In this document: piece by piece, positions 1 to 5,300 of the stretch
Numbering within the stretch: the first letter of the stretch is position 1
Layout: every line of letters begins with the position of its first letter
Source: an uncultured Bacteroidota bacterium
GTDB lineage: Bacteria; Bacteroidota; Bacteroidia; Chitinophagales; Chitinophagaceae
Length of the DNA stretch: 6,481 bases
Assembly (NCBI GenBank): GCA_946480675.1
Contig: CAMLKS010000140.1
Span: forward strand, 1 to 6,481
Direction of reading: 5' to 3'
Made by a program: the position numbers and the translations under genes
Notes under the pieces: generated by a model
Told to the model about the DNA's origin: nothing
The model's database searches: none
What the model saw: the letters and a program-made list of their open reading frames with translations, nothing else

Positions 1-333
1 CAATGTCCAGTTAGGTAGCAAGTCGGCGTCTGTTGCCTGTTGCAGGCGCTCTTTTCCGGCTGCATATTCCTTTTCAAATAGCGCCATCAGCTCATTCGTA
101 TTATTTATCACCTGTGGGTTGTAGGGGCTGGCAGCAAAGTCCAGTTCCTCTGTATCCAGCGCCAATGATACCCACGATGGCAGTTCGGCTATATGTGTAG
201 CCAGCTGGCGGATGGTCATGCTTTTCTCATGCGGTTTCCAGTCATATTTATCATCGGGAATGCGCGACAGCATTTTGCGAGTAGTAGCCGCTTCCTGGTC
301 CATTTCTTTTACAAGTGCTTCGATCTGTGACAT
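1..333 (-). CDS. DinB-family protein, 5' part (cut by left window edge)
   Basis: The frame is open from an ATG at 333-331 to base 1, giving 111 residues that begin MSQIEALVKEMDQ; the 3' end lies outside the window. The pattern fits the DinB/YfiT-like four-helix-bundle superfamily: an N-terminal helix, a segment ending DDKYDWKPHEKSMT (residues 27-40), then LATHIAELPSW (44-54). His47 there is the usual first metal ligand. The other ligands would lie in the missing C-terminal part. Family members are metal-binding proteins, some acting as thiol transferases or hydrolases; the substrate here cannot be told. The gene is divergent from helicase 1 and has a palindromic operator 46-61 bp upstream of its start, nearly identical to the one before the GyrI-like gene, so control by the nearby WYL regulator is inferred. 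Family assignment is fairly firm; function is not. Confidence 0.82.
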   Translation of the reverse strand, partial: MSQIEALVKEMDQEAATTRKMLSRIPDDKYDWKPHEKSMTIRQLATHIAELPSWVSLALDTEELDFAASPYNPQVINNTNELMALFEKEYAAGKERLQQATDADLLPNWTL

Positions 334-359
334 AGTTCGTGTTTTTTTAGTTTACACAA

Positions 360-367
360 CAAAGAAA
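360..367 (-). promoter_or_regulatory. Putative -7 promoter box of the DinB gene
   Basis: Read on the minus strand, the box is TTTCTTTG, one mismatch from the Bacteroidota -7 consensus TAnnTTTG. It ends 26 bp before the DinB ATG and starts 11 bp after the palindrome. The same box type (TTGCTTTG) sits at the same 11 bp spacing at the second operator, which is the main support. No good -33 TTTG element is visible; the palindrome occupies that region. Confidence 0.5.
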
Positions 368-378
368 GAACCGGGTAG

Positions 379-394
379 TGACAACCCTATGTCA
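379..394. promoter_or_regulatory. Palindromic operator TGACA-N6-TGTCA, copy 1
   Basis: A perfect 5-bp inverted repeat, TGACA and TGTCA, spaced by six bases (ACCCTA on the plus strand). It lies inside a 26-bp block (373-398) that matches the reverse complement of 4059-4084 at 25 of 26 positions. It sits in the -33 region of the DinB promoter. A bound dimer here would be well placed to control DinB. The most likely binder is the YafY-type WYL regulator at 3096-4070, because the second copy adjoins that gene; this is inference. It also covers the GTG at 378, the upstream-most candidate start for helicase 1, which argues against that start. Confidence 0.75.
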
Positions 395-479
395 GCAGCA
401 ATTGCAGAATTTCAAAAAACAATGCGGTAAGCAGCAAGTCCTTATCTTTATACCCGTTCACATTAAAGGGACTACAGCT

Positions 480-1679
480 TTGAAATTTTCTGATTTTGAT
501 TTTGATAACGATGTGCTGGATGGCATAGAGTCGATGGGGTATAAGAATGCGACACCTGTACAAGAGCAGGTCATACCCCTCATTTTAGATGGCAGGGACA
601 TTATAGCATCTGCACAAACGGGGACCGGTAAGACAGCAGCATTTCTTTTACCGCTGATACAGAACATACTAGACCATACGAACAACGACCACGGTGTTAA
701 TGCAATGATCATAGTGCCTACCCGTGAGCTGGCTATACAAATCGTGCAGACGCTGGAAGGCATTTCTTATTATACCTCCATCAGTTGCATAGCCGTATAT
801 GGTGGTGGCAGCGGCGATTCTTTTGCTACAGAAAAGAAAGCTTTATCATCGGGCGTGGACATAGTAGTGTGCACACCCGGCCGCATGATATCGCACCTGA
901 ATATGGGCTATGTAAAACTGCAAAACCTGAAATACCTGGTGCTGGATGAAGCCGACCGCATGCTGGATATGGGTTTTTATGAAGATATCGTAAAGATCAT
1001 ATCCTTTATGCCAAAGCAGCGGCAGAACCTGCTGTTTTCGGCCACCATGCCACCTGCCATCCGCAAGCTGGCCAATACCATACTGGTAGACCCTGCGGAA
1101 ATAAACATCGCGATATCCCGCCCGCCAGATAAGATGGAACAGGGTGCCTTCATTTGCTTTGATGAACAGAAGATACCATTGGTAAAACACGTACTGCAGT
1201 TAAAGGACTTTGCAAGTGTATTGATCTTCTGCTCGAGTAAGCTAAGTGTAAAGCGCCTTACCGCCGATTTGAAACGTATGAAGATGTCGGTAGGCGAAAT
1301 ACACTCCGACCTGGAACAGGAAGCCCGCGAGCAGGTGCTGATAGACTTCCGCACCAAAAAAATAAAAATACTGATAGCTACAGATATCCTTAGCCGTGGC
1401 ATCCATATAGACGATATAGACCTTGTAATCAATTACGATGTGCCGCATGAAGGTGAAGATTATATTCACCGCATAGGCCGTACGGCACGTGCTGCCAGCA
1501 AAGGCACAGCTTATACCTTCATCAGCGATAAAGAACAGTATAAATTTCATCGGATAGAAAAACTACTGGGCCATCCGGTAACCAAACTACCCGTGCCTGA
1601 AGCATTAGGCCCGACACCAGAGGTAAGGGAAGACAAGCCTTTCCATAAGAAAAAACGCAACTTCAAAAAGAAGCGCTGA
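480..1679 (+). CDS. DEAD-box RNA helicase (helicase 1), TTG start, unusual motif V
   Basis: A 399-residue ATP-dependent RNA helicase core, presumably acting on ribosome assembly or mRNA structure. Visible motifs: Q motif around residues 20-31 (GYKNATPVQEQ), Walker A AQTGTGKT 45-52, PTRELA 80-85, TPGR 132-135, DEAD 156-159, SAT 187-189, motif IV LIFCSSK 248-254, motif V TDILSRGIHI 301-310, motif VI HRIGRTAR 330-337, then a lysine/arginine-rich tail (388-399) of the kind that binds RNA. Motif V has His309 where Asp is nearly invariant. The frame is open from a GTG at 378, but that codon lies inside the operator. The TTG at 480 gives the family-typical N-terminus MKFSDFDFDND and has AAAGGG about 10 bp upstream, so it is preferred. 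A weak -7-like TATCTTTA lies at 443-450. No in-frame ATG occurs before residue 19. Confidence 0.93.
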   Translation: MKFSDFDFDNDVLDGIESMGYKNATPVQEQVIPLILDGRDIIASAQTGTGKTAAFLLPLIQNILDHTNNDHGVNAMIIVPTRELAIQIVQTLEGISYYTSISCIAVYGGGSGDSFATEKKALSSGVDIVVCTPGRMISHLNMGYVKLQNLKYLVLDEADRMLDMGFYEDIVKIISFMPKQRQNLLFSATMPPAIRKLANTILVDPAEINIAISRPPDKMEQGAFICFDEQKIPLVKHVLQLKDFASVLIFCSSKLSVKRLTADLKRMKMSVGEIHSDLEQEAREQVLIDFRTKKIKILIATDILSRGIHIDDIDLVINYDVPHEGEDYIHRIGRTARAASKGTAYTFISDKEQYKFHRIEKLLGHPVTKLPVPEALGPTPEVREDKPFHKKKRNFKKKR

Positions 1680-1712
1680 TAGCCCTATAAGACCTATTAA
1701 AAATATATGCAC

Positions 1713-1720
1713 TACTTTTG
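1713..1720 (+). promoter_or_regulatory. Putative -7 promoter box of helicase 2
   Basis: TACTTTTG matches the Bacteroidota -7 consensus TAnnTTTG exactly and lies 55 bp before the ATG of helicase 2, in the 96-bp gap after helicase 1. No clear -33 TTTG is seen at the usual distance, where the sequence is AT-rich. It suggests that helicase 2 can be transcribed independently of helicase 1; no terminator hairpin is visible between the two genes, so readthrough is also possible. Confidence 0.5.
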
Positions 1721-1775
1721 CAGTTCATCTGCTGAGTTCCTACCTCATTGTATTAGCCCGGCTATATAACTAATA

Positions 1776-3038
1776 ATGACATTTAAAGAATTGAATTTAA
1801 TAGCGCCCATATTGGAAGCGCTGGAAGCTGAAGGATATACCCAACCCACACCCGTACAGGAAGAATCAATACCAATAGTACTGCAAGGCAAAGACCTGCT
1901 GGGCTGTGCACAGACCGGCACTGGTAAAACGGCGGCATTTGCCGTACCTATACTGCAACTGCTGAGTAAACCACCTATCGATAACAGCCATAAAACCATA
2001 AAGGCCCTGATACTGACGCCTACGCGCGAATTGGCCATACAGATAGGCGACAGCTTCGCGGCGTATGGTAAACACCTGCGTCTGAAACACCTGGTGATAT
2101 TTGGTGGCGTGCCGCAGGGCGCACAGGTAAAAGCATTGCATGCAGGTATAGATATATTGGTAGCAACCCCCGGAAGGCTGCTGGACCTGATAGACCAGAA
2201 ATACATCAACCTGAAAGACCTGCAGATATTCGTGCTGGATGAGGCTGACCGCATGCTGGATATGGGCTTTATACACGATGTAAAAAAGACTATAGCACGC
2301 CTGCCTGTAAAAAGGCAAACACTGTTCTTCTCGGCCACTATGCCGCCGGAGATACAGAAGCTGGCAGATACCATACTTACCAGGCCTGAAAAAGTAGAAG
2401 TAACACCGGTATCGAGCACAGCCGAAAAGATAGACCAGCACATACTGTATGTAGACAAGAAGGATAAGAAAAAACTGCTGGCGTTTATACTGAAAGATAA
2501 ATCGATAGAACGTGCGCTGGTATTTACACGTACCAAGCATGGAGCCGATAAGGTGGTAAAAGACCTGTATAAGGACGGCGTGAGAGCTGAAGCGATACAT
2601 GGCAACAAATCGCAGAACGCCAGGCAGCGTGCATTGAATAATTTTAAAACAGGTGAGATACGCGTGCTGGTAGCTACCGATATTGCTGCACGTGGTATAG
2701 ATATCGACCTGTTGTCGCACGTCATCAATTTCGACCTGCCCGAAGTGCCTGAAACATATGTACACCGTATAGGCCGAACGGGCCGCGCCGGTGCAGCGGG
2801 TATTGCGTTTTCTTTTTGCGATGAAGAAGAAAAAGACAACCTGAAAGCCATTCAAAAACTGATAGGCAAACAGATACCCGTAGTAGAAGGTCATCCTTTC
2901 CCGGCAAGTGATACTGGCATGGTAAAAATAAACCTGCCTAAAAACAAACAGGTCGTTAAACGCCCTGATGCAGTACATGCCGGTAATCCTGCAAACAAAA
3001 AGCGTTTCAATAAGAGCAGGCCACCTAAAAAGTGGTAA
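1776..3038 (+). CDS. rhlE: DEAD-box RNA helicase, RhlE-like (helicase 2)
   Basis: A 420-residue DEAD-box helicase with a complete motif set: Q motif [11 protein letters not shown] (20-30), Walker A AQTGTGKT 45-52, PTRELA 82-87, TPGR 131-134, DEAD 155-158, SAT 186-188, motif IV LVFTRTK (248-254), motif [11 protein letters not shown] 301-310, motif [10 protein letters not shown] 330-337. A lysine/arginine-rich C-terminal tail (about 384-420) would add RNA contacts. The N-terminus MTFKELNL and the core resemble RhlE, which works in ribosome maturation and RNA turnover; the symbol is by resemblance. The ATG at 1776 gives the usual family N-terminus. It follows helicase 1 by 96 bp and is its paralogue; around the DEAD box the two genes match at 36 of 39 bases (939-977 and 2232-2270). 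All catalytic residues are present, unlike motif V of helicase 1. Confidence 0.95.
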   Translation: MTFKELNLIAPILEALEAEGYTQPTPVQEESIPIVLQGKDLLGCAQTGTGKTAAFAVPILQLLSKPPIDNSHKTIKALILTPTRELAIQIGDSFAAYGKHLRLKHLVIFGGVPQGAQVKALHAGIDILVATPGRLLDLIDQKYINLKDLQIFVLDEADRMLDMGFIHDVKKTIARLPVKRQTLFFSATMPPEIQKLADTILTRPEKVEVTPVSSTAEKIDQHILYVDKKDKKKLLAFILKDKSIERALVFTRTKHGADKVVKDLYKDGVRAEAIHGNKSQNARQRALNNFKTGEIRVLVATDIAARGIDIDLLSHVINFDLPEVPETYVHRIGRTGRAGAAGIAFSFCDEEEKDNLKAIQKLIGKQIPVVEGHPFPASDTGMVKINLPKNKQVVKRPDAVHAGNPANKKRFNKSRPPKKW

Positions 3039-3095
3039 GTTTTGGATGGCAGTATCTCGCGGTTGGCTTATTTTTACAGCACAAGCTACAGCATC

Positions 3096-4070
3096 GTGAA
3101 CCGCATAGACAGAGTTACTGCCATCCTGATACAACTGCAATCGAAAAAGGTGGTGAAAGCGCAGGAAATAGCAGACCGCTTCAGCATCAGCCTGCGCACG
3201 GTGTACCGCGATGTGAAGTCGCTGGAAGAGGCCGGTGTACCCATCATAGGAGAAGCAGGCGTGGGCTACAGCATTATGGATGGCTATAAGCTACCGCCTG
3301 TTATGTTCACCAAAGAAGAAGCTACGGCATTCATCACTGCTGAAAAGCTTATCAACAAACTAACAGATAAAGCCACCGCAGAGCAATATAAAGCGGCACT
3401 ATACAAAGTAAAGGCCGTGCTGCGCAGTACGGAAAAAGGATTTGCGGAAGACATTGATGATGCCATCCATGTTTTCAAAAGCCGCAATCACCACCACCCT
3501 GCCGGCAATTCAAATCATATATACGATATACTGCAAAGTATTAGTAGTAAAAAAGCCATACATCTGTCATACTATAGCGGCCACCGCAATCAGGATACAG
3601 AACGCATGGTAGAGCCTGTGGGCATTTATTACATCAGCAATTACTGGCATATGGTGGCATGGTGCCGCCTGCGCAATGATTATCGTAATTTCCGCCTCGA
3701 CAGGATCAATAAGATTATACATTCAGACGAAGTATTCCGCCCGCGCGAGCTGACGTTGAAAGAATACTTAGCCAAATGGTCGGCTGAAAACAAGCTGGAA
3801 GAAGTAGTGATCTCATTCGATAAATCGGCTACCAGATATATTCAGCAGCAAAAGCTCTATTTCGGTTTCAGCAGCGAGCAAAGTAAAGGCAACCGCGTAG
3901 AGATCACCTTCCTGGTACCTTGTCTCGACTATATTGCCAGCTGGCTCTTATCCTTTGGCAGCCAGATACGTATCATATCGCCGCTTACGCTGCGCGAAAA
4001 AATGACCGAACGTGTAGCAGAACTAGCAGCACACTACAATTTGAAAATAAGTGAGCCCCTGCTGACATAA
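3096..4070 (+). CDS. YafY-type HTH/WYL-domain transcriptional regulator
   Basis: A 324-residue regulator. Residues 1-60 form an HTH of the HTH_11 type (MNRIDRVTAILIQL, then KAQEIADRFSISLRTVYRDV at 21-40, with the recognition helix at about 31-41). Residues 140-215 form the WYL sensor domain (VEPVGIYYI 172-180, RNFRLDRI 197-204), and residues 235-320 fit the C-terminal WCX extension. The namesake WYL tripeptide reads Trp184-His185-Met186. The frame is open from TTG 3042, but the GTG at 3096 gives the standard N-terminus and is chosen; a -7-like TATTTTTA lies at 3069-3076. It begins 57 bp after helicase 2. The stop codon lies within the spacer of operator copy 2, so the last codons double as operator sequence. 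It probably controls the GyrI-like gene next door and the DinB gene at 1-333. Repressor or activator action cannot be told. Confidence 0.9.
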   Translation: MNRIDRVTAILIQLQSKKVVKAQEIADRFSISLRTVYRDVKSLEEAGVPIIGEAGVGYSIMDGYKLPPVMFTKEEATAFITAEKLINKLTDKATAEQYKAALYKVKAVLRSTEKGFAEDIDDAIHVFKSRNHHHPAGNSNHIYDILQSISSKKAIHLSYYSGHRNQDTERMVEPVGIYYISNYWHMVAWCRLRNDYRNFRLDRINKIIHSDEVFRPRELTLKEYLAKWSAENKLEEVVISFDKSATRYIQQQKLYFGFSSEQSKGNRVEITFLVPCLDYIASWLLSFGSQIRIISPLTLREKMTERVAELAAHYNLKISEPLLT

Positions 4071-4078
4071 GGTTGTCA
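4063..4078. promoter_or_regulatory. Palindromic operator TGACA-N6-TGTCA, copy 2, overlapping the regulator's stop codon
   Basis: TGACA (4063-4067), spacer TAAGGT, TGTCA (4074-4078). The enclosing block 4059-4084 matches the reverse complement of 373-398 with a single mismatch. The left arm encodes the regulator's final Leu-Thr, and the stop TAA is at 4068-4070. The site lies 36 bp before the ATG of the GyrI-like gene, in the expected -33 region of its promoter. Its place next to the regulator gene makes that protein the prime candidate binder; this is inference. Confidence 0.75.
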
Positions 4079-4089
4079 CTACCCCGTCG

Positions 4090-4097
4090 TTGCTTTG
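4090..4097 (+). promoter_or_regulatory. Putative -7 promoter box of the GyrI-like gene
   Basis: TTGCTTTG, one mismatch from TAnnTTTG, starts 11 bp after the operator palindrome and ends 17 bp before the ATG. The DinB operator has TTTCTTTG at the identical spacing and orientation. It would let the GyrI-like gene be induced separately from the regulator gene that it follows. Confidence 0.5.
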
Positions 4098-4114
4098 TAA
4101 AAAAGCTACAAGCA

Positions 4115-4564
4115 ATGGAAATCAAAACATCACCGGCCGTTACAGCACTGTTTGAAACCAAACAAACGACACTTAAAGACTTAGGATCATTTGCAGGCAT
4201 AATAGCCGCACAGCTATATGCGGAAGCAGCAAGGCTACAGATATTACCAACAGGGCCTATAACATGGCGCTACCTGGGTGCCGATGGCAAGCCCGACACT
4301 GTTTTCACATTAGAGATACTGCTGCCCATCAATGGCTATGTAGAATCGCCTCAGTTCCAAACCAAAGAACTACCGGGCCTGAAATGCGCCAGCACGATAC
4401 ATTATGGCTCATGGGAAAGGTTTCCGGAGGTATATGGAAAATTCATGCCAGAAATATTTGCACAAGGCAGGAAGACAACAGGCGAAACGCGCGAACTGTA
4501 TCTGAACATGGACTTCACAAACCCGGAAAATAATATTACTGAAATACAGGTGGGCATTATTTAA
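4115..4564 (+). CDS. GyrI-like (SOUL/BmrR effector-binding fold) small-molecule-binding protein
   Basis: A stand-alone 149-residue GyrI-like domain with no DNA-binding part. Recognisable blocks are GPITWRYLGADGKP (47-60) followed by FTLEILLPI (64-72), HYGSWERFPEVYG (96-108), and RELYLNMDF (126-134) with NPENNITEIQVGI to the end. Glu127 fits the conserved acidic residue of the ligand pocket in BmrR/GyrI-type domains. Members bind, and in some cases hydrolyse, diverse hydrophobic or cationic small molecules; no ligand can be named here. The frame is open from TTG 4073, which falls inside the operator, so the ATG at 4115 is the start, giving MEIKTSPAVTALFE. The gene lies 44 bp after the WYL regulator, with its own operator and promoter box between them, and ends 46 bp before a strong hairpin. 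It may act as a sponge, sensor or detoxifying partner in the regulator's response. Confidence 0.88.
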   Translation: MEIKTSPAVTALFETKQTTLKDLGSFAGIIAAQLYAEAARLQILPTGPITWRYLGADGKPDTVFTLEILLPINGYVESPQFQTKELPGLKCASTIHYGSWERFPEVYGKFMPEIFAQGRKTTGETRELYLNMDFTNPENNITEIQVGII

Positions 4565-4610
4565 ACCGGCAATGCAAACATATTCGCACAAAGTATTTTT
4601 ACAGGTTTGG

Positions 4611-4650
4611 CATGGTTGTACACGGTGGTTATGCATCGTGTACAACCATG
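4611..4650 (+). terminator. Strong stem-loop, probable terminator after the GyrI-like gene
   Basis: CATGGTTGTACACG (4611-4624) pairs perfectly with 4637-4650. The stem extends inward by a G-U, a U-A and a G-C pair to 17 bp with a 6-base loop (4628-4633). The sequence TGTTTATT follows on the plus strand, a short U-rich tract. It lies 46 bp after the stop of the GyrI-like gene and 143 bp before the next start, where a terminator is expected. The tract is weaker than in a classic intrinsic terminator. Each arm carries the self-complementary core TGTACA, so a protein-binding site is an alternative. Confidence 0.7.
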
Positions 4651-4759
4651 TGTTTATTAAAGTATGGAGGCAAGTATAAGTGTTAAATAAGAATAACTCG
4701 CCTACAACTGAACGTTACTAGAGAATACCTTACCTGAAGCCGTAACAGAGCCATGGCAT

Positions 4760-4785
4760 AGTTTTTAGCTTATAAGTAAAAAACT
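4760..4785. promoter_or_regulatory. AT-rich imperfect palindrome before the PNPOx-like gene
   Basis: A 26-bp element symmetric at 22 of 26 positions: outer arms AGTTTTT and AAAAACT (7 bp) and an inner self-complementary CTTATAAG (4769-4776). It ends 8 bp before the ATG of the PNPOx-like gene. It could be an operator or a 5'-UTR hairpin limiting translation. A -7-like TAGTTTTT (4759-4766) overlaps its left arm, which would make it a promoter-overlapping operator. AT-rich symmetry arises easily by chance, so confidence is moderate. Confidence 0.4.
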
Positions 4786-4793
4786 GAATTGCT

Positions 4794-5300
4794 ATGAGCG
4801 ACGTTAAAAACCTGGCAGGTACTGATGCCATTAGGAAACTGAAAGAACTGGCAGAGGGTATAGATATATGTATGTTCTGCACCCATATAGATGAAGTGCC
4901 TTTGACAACCCGCCCTATGTCTACACAGGAAGTAGATGAGCAGGGAAACATCTGGTTTTTCAGCCGGGTATCTAGCAATAAGAACCAGGAGATAAAACAG
5001 GATGATAAAGTGCAACTGCTGTATGCCGATATACGTAATAGCCACTATCTGTCTGTGTATGGCTTTGCAGATGTGTTGGTGGACAGGGAAAAGATAAGAA
5101 AGCTATGGGATGGTGTAGAAAAGGCATGGTTCACAGAAGGTAAAGATGACCCTGAAATAACCCTGATACGCATCCGCACACAGGAAGCATATTACTGGGA
5201 TACCAAAGACGGTGCCGTTATATCACTGATAAAAATGGGCGTTGCCGCCATAACAGGACAAGAACAAGACCAGGGTGTAGAGGGTATATTGAAACCTTAA
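4794..5300 (+). CDS. Pyridoxamine-5'-phosphate-oxidase-like flavin-binding protein (general stress protein 26 type)
   Basis: A 168-residue split-barrel protein. Family signatures include MFCTHIDEVPLTTRPMSTQE (27-46), with the TTRPM segment typical of this group, GNIWFFSRVSSNK (51-63), VQLLYAD (73-79), YLSVYGFADVLVDREK (85-100), AWFTEGKDDPEITLIRI (111-127) and AYYWDT (132-137). Related proteins bind FMN or other flavins and are linked to general stress; they are not true PdxH enzymes. Length is normal for the family. The ATG at 4794 gives a standard N-terminus. It is set off from the GyrI-like gene by the hairpin at 4611-4650, so it is probably transcribed separately, and an AT-rich palindrome lies just upstream. 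Its TAA directly abuts the stop of the convergent threonine aldolase gene. Confidence 0.88.
   Translation: MSDVKNLAGTDAIRKLKELAEGIDICMFCTHIDEVPLTTRPMSTQEVDEQGNIWFFSRVSSNKNQEIKQDDKVQLLYADIRNSHYLSVYGFADVLVDREKIRKLWDGVEKAWFTEGKDDPEITLIRIRTQEAYYWDTKDGAVISLIKMGVAAITGQEQDQGVEGILKP

Noticed and set aside
480..3038. Possible defence system, suggested by paired helicases near a WYL regulator
   Set aside because: WYL regulators occur near defence loci, but both helicases are ordinary DEAD-box RNA helicases of housekeeping length, and no nuclease, methyltransferase or other effector is present. The operators tie the regulator to DinB and GyrI-like genes instead.
3042..3095. Extended N-terminus of the WYL regulator from TTG 3042
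   Set aside because: The extra 18 residues resemble no YafY N-terminus and overlap the probable promoter box at 3069-3076; the GTG at 3096 gives the standard MNRIDRV start.
1866..3140. Long open frame on the minus strand (424 codons), with another at 1745-2851 (368 codons)
   Set aside because: Both lie antisense to the RhlE-like helicase, whose plus-strand product carries every DEAD-box motif. The minus products are rich in Cys, Tyr, Phe and Ser with no recognisable domain, as expected of codon-bias shadows.
4073..4114. Extended N-terminus of the GyrI-like protein from TTG 4073
   Set aside because: It would begin inside the operator and run through the promoter box; the ATG at 4115 gives a family-like N-terminus.
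4651..4759. Possible small RNA or tRNA gene in the spacer between the hairpin and the PNPOx-like gene
   Set aside because: No cloverleaf, no TTCGA-type arm and no further stable stem were found by eye; it looks like plain 5' spacer.
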